Source: Micromonospora sp. NBC_01813
GTDB taxonomy: Bacteria > Actinomycetota > Actinomycetes > Mycobacteriales > Micromonosporaceae
Length of the DNA: 64,000 nucleotides
Assembly (NCBI RefSeq): GCF_035917335.1
Contig: NZ_CP109067.1
Span: 312,501 to 376,500, forward strand
Reading direction: 5' to 3'
Under the pieces are notes generated by a model that was not told the origin of the DNA, did not search any database, and saw nothing but the letters and a program-made list of their open reading frames with translations. The position numbers and the translations under genes are program-made. This document shows positions 41,868 to 50,917 of this stretch, in pieces. How positions within the stretch are numbered: position 1 is the first letter of the stretch; each line of letters begins with the position of its first letter.

Positions 41868-42587
41868 TCACGGTGTCGTCGATGTCTCGTCGCGGTGGCC
41901 GTGCCGGCTCAGCCCGGCGGCGAAGTCGGCGACCCGGCTGGCCAGTGGCGCCGCACTGCGTACCCAGGTGAAATGGTCCATTCGCCGGCCTGCCTCGGCC
42001 GAGGTGTAGTGGTCACGTCGGATCGGCGCGTGGTCCAGGTAACCGCAGAGATGGTCGATCGTCGGCGCGGGCGTGTAGCCGTCGTGCTCCACACTGACGG
42101 CGAGCACCGGGGTACGCAACCGCCGCAGCGCCGGCTCCGGGTCGACACCGTCGATCTGCGGCAGCCGACCGACCCGGGCGGTGAACGCCCAGTCGCGGAT
42201 CACCCCACGAGCCTGCCGGCCCCCGAAACCCCAGCCCGGCCAGACGCCGAGCAGCCTGGTGGTGAGCGCGATGCCCTGGGTGAACGGCAGCACCCCGAAA
42301 CCGAACGGACCCGGGTACGTCCGCCAGTACGGCAGCCCGACCGCGATCAACGCCAGCCCGTCGACCACAGCGCCTCTGTCGGCTGCGGTGCCGCCGATCA
42401 GCGCGGTGTGCAGCAGGGCTGCCTGCCCGCCGAGGGAGTGTCCGAGCAGCAGCCGGGTCCGTCCGTCCAGCCGGGGCTTCAGCGCGTCCAGGACCGCCCC
42501 GACGTCGGCCACGAGGTCGGTGTACCCGTGTCGGGACGTACGGCTGACTGGCGGGGTGCTCGACCCTGTGCCGCGCAGGTCCGTCAC
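41868..42587 (-). CDS. alpha/beta hydrolase, N-terminally truncated (possible pseudogene)
   Basis: The 239-residue product opens MTDLRGTGSSTPPVSR, which corresponds to strand 4 and the oxyanion region of hydrolases in the COG4757-like group, and keeps the nucleophile elbow LLLGHSLGGQAALLH. The codons just upstream (LETAGLAVVV) still read as hydrolase sequence, but an in-frame stop at 42627-42629 precedes them with no start codon in between except the GTG at 42587. The first 40-60 residues of the family are therefore missing. The catalytic acid and His may remain (VEHDGYTP, RMDHFTW), so a partial activity cannot be excluded. Confidence 0.6.
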   Translation of the reverse strand: MTDLRGTGSSTPPVSRTSRHGYTDLVADVGAVLDALKPRLDGRTRLLLGHSLGGQAALLHTALIGGTAADRGAVVDGLALIAVGLPYWRTYPGPFGFGVLPFTQGIALTTRLLGVWPGWGFGGRQARGVIRDWAFTARVGRLPQIDGVDPEPALRRLRTPVLAVSVEHDGYTPAPTIDHLCGYLDHAPIRRDHYTSAEAGRRMDHFTWVRSAAPLASRVADFAAGLSRHGHRDETSTTP

Positions 42588-42670
42588 GACGACGGCGAGC
42601 CCTGCCGTTTCGAGGCGGTCACCGGGTCAGCGTACGAGGTTGTGTTACTCGTCGGTAGCCTCGTCGTTGC

Positions 42671-42958
42671 TCAGTCTGCGTCGCCCAGCCCGATGGCGAA
42701 GGCGGCCTCCAGGTCATGCTGCGAGTACGCCCGGAAGGCGATGTGCGACTCGGTGTTGAGGACCCCGGGAACCTTGGAGATCCGGCCAGCGATCACCTCG
42801 GCGATCTCGTCGAACTCACGAACCCGCACGATCGCGATCAGGTCGACGTGTCCGGCGACCGAGTAGACCTCGCTCACTCCGGCCAGCCCGGCGAGCGTCT
42901 CGGCCACTTCCGGAATCGAATCCGTCGCACAGTCGACCAGCACGATCGCGGTGATCAC
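42671..42958 (-). CDS. stand-alone Lrp/AsnC ligand-binding (RAM) domain protein
   Basis: A 95-residue protein consisting only of the AsnC C-terminal effector domain: VITAIVLVDCATDSIPEVAE, GVSEVYSVAGHVDLIAIVRV, ISKVPGVLNTESHIAFRAYS. There is no helix-turn-helix. Such stand-alone domains are common in actinomycetes and may form mixed oligomers with full Lrp proteins or sense amino acids. The GTG at 42958 follows GGAGGAACAACG. The last residues are acidic. It is transcribed alone, 83 bases before the truncated hydrolase. Confidence 0.9.
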   Translation of the reverse strand: MITAIVLVDCATDSIPEVAETLAGLAGVSEVYSVAGHVDLIAIVRVREFDEIAEVIAGRISKVPGVLNTESHIAFRAYSQHDLEAAFAIGLGDAD

Positions 42959-43086
42959 CGTTGTTCCTCCCGTCCGTTGGGTCGGGCGTCGTCGCACCCT
43001 TCCTGATGCTATCCAGCGCGGCGGTCGGGGTGGGCGTTCCCAGCTTGGTTGCCAGGCTGCCCGGCCGGACCGGACCGGCGTCGGCG

Positions 43087-43950
43087 TCAGCGGGCGGCCA
43101 CCGTCAGATCCGCGCCGACCCGGATCGCGTCGACCAGCCGTTCGCCATCGGCGACCCGCGCGCCGGGCCAGATCACCGAACGGGTCACCGACCCTCGGAC
43201 CACCGCCCCCGCACCGACAACCGACTGAACGTGTCGCCCGACGACGGTTGCCGACGGGTCGAGCAGGCTGTGGCCACCGGCGGCGTGCAGATTGGCGGCC
43301 AGGTAGTCCCACGGTGTGCCGGTGTCCAGGTAGGTGCCGGTGAAGCCGACCACCTGGAGCGCGCCGGCCGCTTCCGCCGGCCGCCACACGGTGCGGACCA
43401 GGTCCCCGAACTCGGCCGGCAGCGCGCTGACGTAGCGCCAAGGCAGCAGTGAGAAGCCGGCGAAGCGGTGTCCGGCGAAGCCGCCCTGGTCGTCGGGGTC
43501 GGTCAGCCGCTTGCCGAGCAGCCGTACGCACTCGCCGTCCCAGCCGTCCAGCAGCGCCGCGATGTCCGGGCCCGGGGCGGCGTCCCGGCTGGCCAGATAC
43601 CCGTCGGCGTTGCCGACCAGCACCCCACGTCCGTCGATCCAGTCCCGCAACCGGCCGACCCCGCCGGAGGTGCCCAGCGGGTCACCGGGTTCCACCGACA
43701 GGTGCGCGCGGTCCCCGACGTGGCACACCACCTGATCGCCGAGGTAGCAGGCGTTCACCGCGACCGCCCCGGGACCGGTGAAGCCGAGGGCGCCGACCCT
43801 GGCGAGCGCCCGGTCCAGCAGCGCGACGTTGCCGACCGGACAGAGTGCCTTCGGCACCCGGTCGGTCAGTGGCCGAAGTCGGCGACCTTCGCCGGCGGAG
43901 AGGACCACCGCGCAGATCCGGCCGGCTTCGACCGGTGCCGGTCCACTCAC
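43087..43950 (-). CDS. sugar-phosphate nucleotidyltransferase-like protein
   Basis: A 287-residue protein of the NTP_transferase family. CAVVLSAGEGRRLRPLTDRV with the GxGxRLxPLT nucleotide motif (about residues 13-30) is followed by PKALCPVGNVALLDRAL, GDPLGTSGGVGRL and an NADGY metal/sugar motif. A C-terminal segment of hexapeptide-like repeats (ATVVGRHVQSVVGAGAVVRG) suggests a short left-handed beta-helix. It would make an NDP-sugar, probably from hexose 1-phosphate. The GTG at 43950 overlaps the stop of the NUDIX gene (GTGA), so both are cotranslated. Confidence 0.85.
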   Translation of the reverse strand: MSGPAPVEAGRICAVVLSAGEGRRLRPLTDRVPKALCPVGNVALLDRALARVGALGFTGPGAVAVNACYLGDQVVCHVGDRAHLSVEPGDPLGTSGGVGRLRDWIDGRGVLVGNADGYLASRDAAPGPDIAALLDGWDGECVRLLGKRLTDPDDQGGFAGHRFAGFSLLPWRYVSALPAEFGDLVRTVWRPAEAAGALQVVGFTGTYLDTGTPWDYLAANLHAAGGHSLLDPSATVVGRHVQSVVGAGAVVRGSVTRSVIWPGARVADGERLVDAIRVGADLTVAAR

Positions 43951-44522
43951 CCGGATCCCCGTGGCTGCTCCGGGGCGTCGACCGGCTGCGGGCGGTCGGT
44001 GTCGGTCTGCTGCGCGGCGAGCGGCCCGATGCCGTAGTGCGCCAGTAGCCGGGCGGTCGCCGGGGTCAGTCGGGGGAGAGCGTCGAGTTGGTGCCAGGCA
44101 GCCTCGTAGACCTCGGCGCCGTCGACGACGAGTTCGGTACTCGACGCGGGCACCGCGACGTCGAACACGACGTCCACCCAGCCCTTGGCATGCACCACCG
44201 CGTTGGGCGACGCCGGGCGCAGCGCCTGCGGAGACAGCTTGATGCCGGTCTCCTCGGCCAACTCCCGGGCCGCCCCCACCACAGGTTCCTCCCGACGGCG
44301 CAGCAGCCCGGCGGGCAGGGACCAACTACGGCCTGGTGGTTGCCGCAGCAGCAGCAGCCGGCCGGGCCCGGTCGGGTCGGCCTCGGAGTCGGTCACCAGG
44401 GTGACCGCACCGACGATGTACTTGTGCACCGCCATCCGGACCAACCTGCGACGCAACGGGTGCGGCAGCCGGTAGAACACGCCGTACAACAGTGCGCGCG
44501 CGGGGGATCGGCGGGTGATCAT
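43947..44522 (-). CDS. NUDIX hydrolase
   Basis: A 191-residue protein with an intact Nudix box GLLRRREEPVVGAARELAEE followed by TGI (Gx5Ex7REUxEExGU), preceded by LLLLRQPPGRSWSLPAG, the usual strand before the box. It hydrolyses a nucleoside diphosphate linked to another group, perhaps an NDP-sugar or an oxidised nucleotide. The basic N-terminus (MITRRSPARALLYGVFYRL) could associate with the membrane or with RNA. Pairing with a nucleotidyltransferase in a 4-base overlap hints that its substrate is a sugar nucleotide. Confidence 0.9.
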   Translation of the reverse strand: MITRRSPARALLYGVFYRLPHPLRRRLVRMAVHKYIVGAVTLVTDSEADPTGPGRLLLLRQPPGRSWSLPAGLLRRREEPVVGAARELAEETGIKLSPQALRPASPNAVVHAKGWVDVVFDVAVPASSTELVVDGAEVYEAAWHQLDALPRLTPATARLLAHYGIGPLAAQQTDTDRPQPVDAPEQPRGSG

Positions 44523-44531
44523 ACGTCCAGG

Positions 44532-46346
44532 CTAGAGGTAGCCGGTCTGCTCCGCCGGAGGCAGCCCACCGCGTTGGTCGACGATAGCGATGAGCTGGTC
44601 GACCACGGCCTCGGGCTCGATCGTCCGATCCACCACGGCGACGAGCATGGTCTCCATGTCGGGGTAGTTCAGGGCTTCGGCGAGCCGGCGCAGCGGCTTG
44701 TCGTTGGACAGCGCCCGATCATGCTTGCGCAGGATCAGGCTGACCGTGGCGCGCCCCAGCCGTACCTTGTCGTTGATGCTGATGCCCGGCTCGGAGTGCT
44801 CGGCGAACCAGCGGTTGATCTGCATCTGCGCCTGCGGTGACTTGACGAACCCGAGCCACTCCTTGCGCGGACCAGCGGGCGAGGGCGCGGCCCCGGTGGG
44901 CTGGTCCTCGCTCTCGGTGAAGATCTCCACCACGTCGCCGTCGGACAGCTCGGAGGCGAGCGGTGCCAGCCGGCCGTTGATCCGTACGGCGAGACACCGC
45001 GAGCCCTTGTGCGGGTCGAGTTCGTACGCGAGATCCACCGGGGTCGACCCGGCGGGCAGCACTATCTGCCGGCCCTCGGCGAACACCTGGATCTGTGCGT
45101 CCACCAGGTCGCAGCGCAGCGAGTGCACGAACTGGTCGGCGTCGATGGTCGCCTGTGACCAGTCGAGCGCCCGGCGCAGCCAGCCCAGTTCCTCGGACCG
45201 GGTCACCGCACTGGCCCGCTCCGCCTTCGGGAAGTGGTACGGCGCGGCGACGCCGAACTCGGCGGACCGGTGCATCGCCTCGGTACGGATCAACACCTCC
45301 ACCGGAGAGTCGTCCGGCCCCATGACGGTGGTGTGCAGGGACCGGTAGAGGTTGTTCTTCGGTGCGGCGATGAAGTCCTTGAACCGGCCGGGCACCGGGC
45401 GCCAACTGCAGTGGATGGCGCCGAGTGCGGCGTAACAGTCGGTGCCCGGGCCGGTCACCACGATCTCGATCCGAGGCAGGTCGACCGGCATCTGGTGGCC
45501 ACCGGCGACGGTGTCCTTCCAGATCGAGTAGCGGTGCCGGGGCCGGGGTGCGACCTTGGCGGTCACTCTTTCCCGCCGCAACGCCACCTCGGCCTGGGCG
45601 CAGACCCGTTCGAGATACGGTGCCCGCTCCGATCGGCTCGACAGGTGGTCCTCGATCCGCTGGTAGGCATCCGGCTCCAGGTGGAACAGGACGATGTCGT
45701 CGAGCTCACGCTTGAGTTTCTGGATGCCGAGTCGGTCACAGAGCGGCACCAGCACGTCCAGGGTGGCCTTGGCGATGCGGGCCCGCGACGCAGGGGAACG
45801 CACCCCGAGGGTCCGCATGTTGTGCAGCCGGTCGGCGAGCTTGATGACCAGCACCCGGACGTCCTTGGCCGCAGCGATGATCATCTTGCGGATGGTCTCG
45901 GCCTCGGCGGCCTTGCCGTAGAACGCCTTGTCGAACTTGGTCACCCCGTCGACCAGGTGGGCCACCTCGTCGCCGAAGTCCGCAGCCAGGGAGGGCAGGT
46001 CGTAGGTGGTGTCCTCGACGGTGTCGTGCAGCAACGCGGCGACCAGGGTGGTGGTGTCCATGCCGAGTCCGGCGCAGATCTCGGCGACCGCCAGCGGATG
46101 GGTGATGTAGGGCTCGCCACTCTTGCGGAACTGCCCGGCGTGCATGCTGTCGGCCTTCTGGTAGCCGCGACGCAGCACACCCGGGTCTGCGGTCGGGTGG
46201 ACCGACCGGTGGACCCGGATCAGCTCAGCGACCGGGTCAGGGGATCCGGGAGACCAGGACAGCCAGGCGCGCAGCCGCGCGGACAGCGGTGTCGCGGTGG
46301 GTAGGAAACGTCCGATTGCGGCGCCGGGACCGGCGTCGACGTCCAC
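44532..46346 (-). CDS. RelA/SpoT-type (p)ppGpp synthetase/hydrolase without ACT domain
   Basis: A 604-residue RSH homologue. The HD hydrolase domain (about 55-210) has YITHPLAVAEICAGLG, VAALLHDTVEDT and VLVIKLADRLHNMRTL. The synthetase domain (about 260-390) has RPRHRYSIWKDTV, DCYAALGAIH, GRFKDFIAAPKNNLYRSLHT and VEVLIRTEAMHRSAEFG. TGS follows (about 425-490). The protein ends after a short helical region, lacking the C-terminal ACT/RRM of RelA. The Arg of the canonical DLIAIR-type motif appears replaced (VDLPRIEIVV), so synthesis may be weak. It resembles the second actinomycete RSH (RshA type). GTG at 46346 follows GAGGAGG. Confidence 0.88.
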   Translation of the reverse strand: MDVDAGPGAAIGRFLPTATPLSARLRAWLSWSPGSPDPVAELIRVHRSVHPTADPGVLRRGYQKADSMHAGQFRKSGEPYITHPLAVAEICAGLGMDTTTLVAALLHDTVEDTTYDLPSLAADFGDEVAHLVDGVTKFDKAFYGKAAEAETIRKMIIAAAKDVRVLVIKLADRLHNMRTLGVRSPASRARIAKATLDVLVPLCDRLGIQKLKRELDDIVLFHLEPDAYQRIEDHLSSRSERAPYLERVCAQAEVALRRERVTAKVAPRPRHRYSIWKDTVAGGHQMPVDLPRIEIVVTGPGTDCYAALGAIHCSWRPVPGRFKDFIAAPKNNLYRSLHTTVMGPDDSPVEVLIRTEAMHRSAEFGVAAPYHFPKAERASAVTRSEELGWLRRALDWSQATIDADQFVHSLRCDLVDAQIQVFAEGRQIVLPAGSTPVDLAYELDPHKGSRCLAVRINGRLAPLASELSDGDVVEIFTESEDQPTGAAPSPAGPRKEWLGFVKSPQAQMQINRWFAEHSEPGISINDKVRLGRATVSLILRKHDRALSNDKPLRRLAEALNYPDMETMLVAVVDRTIEPEAVVDQLIAIVDQRGGLPPAEQTGYL

Positions 46347-46470
46347 GCGGAGACACCTCCTCACCCATCGCCCAGCCGGGTACCGGCCTGGACGCACGCC
46401 ACGAATCGGGCGTTGGCTGACAGGACTGCACTTCTCTAACAGCCTAAGCGAGCGGGCGTCGTACGATCGG

Positions 46471-48264
46471 CTAGTTGCGGCTGTGCGATCGGTCGAGTCT
46501 TGGTGCCGGGAGGTCACCGGCACCCGTCACCCGGGCGGCTTCCTCGGCTCTGACCAGCAGCTGATGGAACCGGCCGGCACCGCGCGCCGGTGACACCCAA
46601 CCGTCGGTGACGCTGACCAGCCGGGTTTCCGGTGGTTCCAACCAGGACAGGATGCGCTCGGACTCCGCCGCGCTGGCCCGTGGCACCGGCCCGTGTCCGG
46701 GCGGGACGGTCTCCGCGGTGGCGCGCAGCAGGTCGATGGTGCCGCGCGGATGTTGCCGTGGTGGCGACACGCCGGCGGCGGCCAACCGGCCGTGCCGGAC
46801 GATGGCCAGCTCCCATCCACCGTGCTCGGCACGGCGCGCGGCCACCAACTCGGCGATCCGGGCCAGCGCGGACAGCCGCTGCATCCGCAGGGTGACCCGC
46901 AGGAGGGCGGCGAGCCGCCCCCGGACCGTGGCCGCCTCCTCGTAGCGTTGGCCGGCGGCGAGGGCGTCGATCCGGGTGAGCAACGTGTCGACCAGCGTCT
47001 GCGGGTCGTCGCCGATGGCGGCCCGGATCGGATCGACGGCGAGCTCCGCGTACTCGGCCGGGCTTATCCGGTGTTCGCAGGGCGCCGGGCAGCGACCCAG
47101 CTCGGCGAGGGCGCACGCCGGCGTGCGGGTCCTGACGGACAGCCGGTGGGTGCACTGGCGTAGCTGCAGCGCGTCGTGGATCGCGGCGGCGGCCAGCTCC
47201 GCAGCCCGCCGCGACGGGAACGGCCCCAGCACCGTCTCGTCGGCCGGCGAGACCGCCCGGACGGTGGACAGCCGGGGATAGGCCTCGTCGGTGACCTTCA
47301 GCCAGACCATCCGCTCGGGAAACTTCGACTGCCGGTTGTACGGCGGTGCGTGCGCCGCGATCAGCCGCAGCTCACGCACCTGCGCCTCGAGCCGGTGGGC
47401 GCATTCGACCGCCTCCACCCGGGTGGCGGCGGCCAGCATCTCGGACATCCGGGCCCGGCGCTCGGCGGCGGTGAAGTAGCTGCGCACCCTGGTGGCGATG
47501 TCACCCGAGGTGCCGACGTAGAGCGGCCGGTCGTCGGCGGCCCGGAAGATGTAGACGCCAGGAGTGCGCGGCAGCCCGTCGGCCAGGTGGCGTTTGCGTC
47601 GTTGCGCGGCGCTGACCGCCCGGCTGAACTCGACCGCGTCACCGATCGTGGACACCTGGAAGCCGCCGAGCCGGGCGATCAGCCCGTGCAGCACGTCGAC
47701 GGTCGCCTGGGCGTCGGCGAGCGCCCGGTGGGTCGGCTGCCGCGGGGTGCGGAAGAAGGCCGCGAGCGTGCCGAGCTTGCGGTTGGGCACCTCGTCGCGG
47801 ATCAGCACCCGTCGGGCGAGCGCGGCCGTGTCCAGCACCGTTGGTGCCGGCCACCGGTAGCCGTGTCGGGCGCAGGCCGCCTTCAGGAACCCGACGTCGT
47901 ACGGCGCGTTGTGGGCGACCAGCACCGCGTCGGAGAGGAACTCGAGCAGGCTGGGCAGCACCTGCTCGATCGGTGGCGCGGGCACGAGCATGGCCTGGGT
48001 GATGCCGGTGAGCACGGTGATGAACGGCGGGATCGGCTGCCCGGGGTTGACCAGCGTGGCGAAGACACCCAGCTCGGCACCGCCGCGTACCTTGACCGCG
48101 CCTATCTCGGTGATCCCGCCACCGTCGGGGGCACCACCGGTGGTTTCCAGGTCGAGCACGACGAAAGTGGTGTCGTGCAGTGACACAGAGTGTCCATCTG
48201 TGAGTAGTGTGTCGATGGTGCCCTGGGTGTACCCCGAATGAGGGGTGGGATCCGGTATCGACAC
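46471..48264 (-). CDS. DnaQ-like 3'-5' exonuclease fused to a UvrC-type GIY-YIG nuclease
   Basis: A roughly 597-residue fusion. The N-terminal DEDD exonuclease (about 30-200) shows TFVVLDLETTGGAP, VLVAHNAPYDVGFLKAA and HRALADAQATVDVLHGL, giving all acidic residues and the His. The GIY-YIG domain (about 230-315) has LPRTPGVYIFRAADDRPLYV followed by GTSGDIATRVRSYF, and the UvrC-like Cys/Arg region includes CALAELGRCPAPC. Actinobacteria keep this fusion beside pimB (Rv2191 in M. tuberculosis, from memory). It probably processes damaged or recombining DNA. The start is uncertain: GTG at 48264 or 48294. Confidence 0.88.
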   Translation of the reverse strand: MSIPDPTPHSGYTQGTIDTLLTDGHSVSLHDTTFVVLDLETTGGAPDGGGITEIGAVKVRGGAELGVFATLVNPGQPIPPFITVLTGITQAMLVPAPPIEQVLPSLLEFLSDAVLVAHNAPYDVGFLKAACARHGYRWPAPTVLDTAALARRVLIRDEVPNRKLGTLAAFFRTPRQPTHRALADAQATVDVLHGLIARLGGFQVSTIGDAVEFSRAVSAAQRRKRHLADGLPRTPGVYIFRAADDRPLYVGTSGDIATRVRSYFTAAERRARMSEMLAAATRVEAVECAHRLEAQVRELRLIAAHAPPYNRQSKFPERMVWLKVTDEAYPRLSTVRAVSPADETVLGPFPSRRAAELAAAAIHDALQLRQCTHRLSVRTRTPACALAELGRCPAPCEHRISPAEYAELAVDPIRAAIGDDPQTLVDTLLTRIDALAAGQRYEEAATVRGRLAALLRVTLRMQRLSALARIAELVAARRAEHGGWELAIVRHGRLAAAGVSPPRQHPRGTIDLLRATAETVPPGHGPVPRASAAESERILSWLEPPETRLVSVTDGWVSPARGAGRFHQLLVRAEEAARVTGAGDLPAPRLDRSHSRN

Positions 48265-48393
48265 GACAGCCACCGTAGGGCATCGGTATGACACGGTCGC
48301 CCCACCCGTACCATCGGTAACGATACGATCGACCCAGAGAGATCATTCTTCCTGTCGGGCACGCGGCGGCCCACCGGTGGGAGACTGGGGTGC

Positions 48394-49815
48394 ATGGCCG
48401 CACCGGATCCGACCGACGCTCGTCCCGAGGGGGCGGCGCCGACGACCGGCGCCCATAACCCACCCGCCAGCACCATGCCGCCGAGCGGTCCGGACCTCGC
48501 CGCGGCGGCCGAGACGTCCCCCGAGCCGGTGCTGCCCGAGGCGGTGCGCTCCCGCATCGTGGTGCTCGCGGCCAGCGCGTTGCCGGAGATTCCGGTCGAC
48601 GAGCTACCGGCACCGCTGCGCAAGGTCGCCAAGTTCGCGCCCAACCGGCGGGCCCGCTACGGCGCCGCCGCCATCGCGGCCCAACTCACCAACGACCCGT
48701 TGTTCCGCCAGCGGGTTGCCGCCCGCGCCGTGGACGAGGCGGGGGAGTTGGGCGAGGCGATCGCCTCGGGCGTCACGCCGGGTGCGGCGGACCCGGTGGA
48801 GGTCGCCGCCCTGGCGTACCTGATGCGCCCGGTCAGCTGGCGTGACCTCGTCGCCGCCGCCGGGGCGGCCGTGCGGGCCGAGGCGGACAGCGCCGCCGTC
48901 GCCGCGCTGATCGACGACGCCGAGGCTCGCGCCAACCGGGCCGAACACGACCGGACGGTAGCCCGGGTCGAGGTGGACAAGCTCCGGGACGAACTGGCCC
49001 GGGTCCGCGAGGAGCTCGGCCAGCTGCGCGAGGAGTCCCGGCTACTGGCCCGCTCGCTACGGGAGGCGCAGACACAGCAGCGCCGCGCCAACGAACTGCT
49101 GGCCACCGAACGCGGCCGTGCCGCGCGCGCCGCCGCCGATCACGACGCCGAACTGCGCCGGCTACGGGCCAAGCTCGCCGACGCGGAGCTGTCCGCCGGC
49201 TCGGCCCGTCAATCCGCGAAGGAGGCCCGGGCGGTCGACGACGCACGCCTGTGGCTGCTGCTGGAGACCATCGGACAGGCCGCCCAGGGGCTGCGCCGGG
49301 AGCTGGCCCTCGACCCGGCCGACAAGCTGCCGGCCGACTTCGTCGCGGACAGCTTCACCGACCGACCGGCGGCCGCGACCTCGACCCGCGCCCGGGACAC
49401 CGACGACCCGGCCCGGCTCGACGATCTGCTGTCCCTGCCCCGGGCCCACCTGATCGTCGACGGCTACAACGTGACCAAGCGCGGCTTCGGTGAGGTACCG
49501 CTGGAGCAGCAGCGCAAGCGCCTGATCACCGGGCTCGGTGGGATCGCCGCGCAGACCGGCGACGAGGTGACCGTGGTCTTCGACGGCGCGGAGCGGATGC
49601 ACGGCCTGCCGCCAGCACCCCGCGGGGTGCGGGTGCTGTTCTCCCGCAAGGGTGAGACGGCGGACGAGCTGATCCGACGGCTGGTGCGCGCCGAGCCGTC
49701 GGGGCGGGCGATCGTGGTGGTCTCCTCCGACCGAGAGGTGGCCGACGGGGTCCGCCGGCACGGCGCCTACCCGATGGGCGCCGACTCCCTGCTGCGCCGA
49801 CTGGCCCGCTCCTGA
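48394..49815 (+). CDS. NYN-domain (PIN-like) RNA-processing protein with central coiled coil
   Basis: A 473-residue protein. An Ala/Pro-rich N-terminus and a helical region (about 45-165, KFAPNRRARYGAAAIAAQ) lead to a long coiled coil (about 175-290, VDKLRDELARVREELGQLRE). A C-terminal NYN domain of the YacP/Rae1 type (about 345-470) has HLIVDGYNVTKRGFG, VTVVFDGAERM and the acidic motif IVVVSSDREVADGVRRHGA. YacP relatives are endoribonucleases acting on the ribosome or mRNA. Start ATG at 48394 is the first after the divergent promoter region with the exonuclease gene. Confidence 0.85.
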   Translation: MAAPDPTDARPEGAAPTTGAHNPPASTMPPSGPDLAAAAETSPEPVLPEAVRSRIVVLAASALPEIPVDELPAPLRKVAKFAPNRRARYGAAAIAAQLTNDPLFRQRVAARAVDEAGELGEAIASGVTPGAADPVEVAALAYLMRPVSWRDLVAAAGAAVRAEADSAAVAALIDDAEARANRAEHDRTVARVEVDKLRDELARVREELGQLREESRLLARSLREAQTQQRRANELLATERGRAARAAADHDAELRRLRAKLADAELSAGSARQSAKEARAVDDARLWLLLETIGQAAQGLRRELALDPADKLPADFVADSFTDRPAAATSTRARDTDDPARLDDLLSLPRAHLIVDGYNVTKRGFGEVPLEQQRKRLITGLGGIAAQTGDEVTVVFDGAERMHGLPPAPRGVRVLFSRKGETADELIRRLVRAEPSGRAIVVVSSDREVADGVRRHGAYPMGADSLLRRLARS

Positions 49816-49832
49816 GGCGGACCGTGGGGCCG

Positions 49833-50333
49833 TCAGCCCATCGTCTTCTGCCCGTCGATGGACTCGCGGATGATGTCGGCGTGCCCGGCATGCTGCGCGG
49901 TCTCCGCGATCAGGTGCAGCACCACCCGCCGCACCGACCAGCTCGCCCCGGGCTCGTACCAGGGTGCCTGGGGAAGCGGATGGGCGATGTCCAGGTCGGG
50001 CAGGCTGGAGATCAACCCGTCGGTGTGCTCGGCGACGGCGGCGTACTCGTCGAGCAGTCCGGACAGGGTCTCGTCGGGTCGCATTCGATGCTGATCGAGC
50101 CAGTCGACCTGCACCCGCTCCATTTCTGCGGCTCCTCCAACGGCAAACCGCATCCAGCTCTGCTCGGTCACCGCGAGATGCTTGACGATGCCGCCGATCG
50201 TCAACTCGCTGACCGTGCTACGGGTGGTGGCGGCCGAGTCGTCGAGCCCGGCGGCGGTGAACCGTAGAAAATCTCGGTGCTTGCGCAGGGTGGCGAGCAG
50301 ATCGGCGCGCTCGCCGGTGACCGTGATCGACAT
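49833..50333 (-). CDS. DinB/DUF664-family protein
   Basis: A 166-residue four-helix-bundle protein. The three metal-binding His are visible in ELTIGGIVKHLAVTEQSWM and HLIAETAQHAGHADIIRE, typical of the DinB/MST fold. Many actinobacterial members are thiol-dependent S-transferases that may use mycothiol; a specific activity cannot be assigned. The ATG at 50333 starts MSITVTGERADLLATLRKH. It converges with the NYN gene with 17 bases between stops. Confidence 0.88.
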   Translation of the reverse strand: MSITVTGERADLLATLRKHRDFLRFTAAGLDDSAATTRSTVSELTIGGIVKHLAVTEQSWMRFAVGGAAEMERVQVDWLDQHRMRPDETLSGLLDEYAAVAEHTDGLISSLPDLDIAHPLPQAPWYEPGASWSVRRVVLHLIAETAQHAGHADIIRESIDGQKTMG

Positions 50334-50583
50334 GAGAGATCTCCCGTCCGGATTGATCGACGACGGCGCGGTCCGGCCGTGCCGGCACAGGCTATGGCCG
50401 GGGACCGACAGCTTCGCCCCGGAAATGTCGGACCCGCTGTCTATCGTCGATGTCACTGGCGGTGGTCGGGTCACTGCGGCGGCCGGTTGACTACGGTGAC
50501 CGGGCCGACAGCGATCCGTGGCACGGGGGCCGGCCACCGCCGCCGACCGCCCTGCGTCGTCGCCGACAGTGAGGAGCCCAGCG

Positions 50584-50817
50584 ATGATCATCGACTGTGA
50601 CAGCTGCGCCGTGACCCGCGGACCAGCCTGCGATGGCTGCTTCGTCAGCGCGTTGCTCGACACTCCCGACGAGGTCGGCGCCCTCGACGTCGGCGAGCGC
50701 TACGCGATCGAGGTGTTCGCCCGGGCCGGGTTCGACGTCGAAGTGCTGGCGGCACCGCCGGTGGCCGTGCTCAGCCGCAGCCGCCGGCCTCGTGCTCCGC
50801 GAAGACGCATCGCCTGA
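50584..50817 (+). CDS. small Cys-rich protein, 77 aa
   Basis: The ATG at 50584 follows GAGGAGCCCAGCG. The N-terminus has a compact cysteine array, MIIDCDSCAVTRGPACDGC, four Cys in two CxxC-like pairs that could bind a metal or an Fe-S cluster. The rest is short, with a basic C-terminal end (RSRRPRAPRRR). This family is recurrent in actinomycetes, located near envelope or DNA-processing genes; no function is known to me. It is followed by the M48 protease after about 100 bases. Confidence 0.75.
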   Translation: MIIDCDSCAVTRGPACDGCFVSALLDTPDEVGALDVGERYAIEVFARAGFDVEVLAAPPVAVLSRSRRPRAPRRRIA

Positions 50818-50917
50818 CCTCCACAAGATCCCGCGTGGCTGGCTCGGCACCGCTGCCGCCTGGTCCGTCGAGCGCGGCTAGGATCGGCCTCATCAGCTGG
50901 CGGGAGGTCACCGGGAA

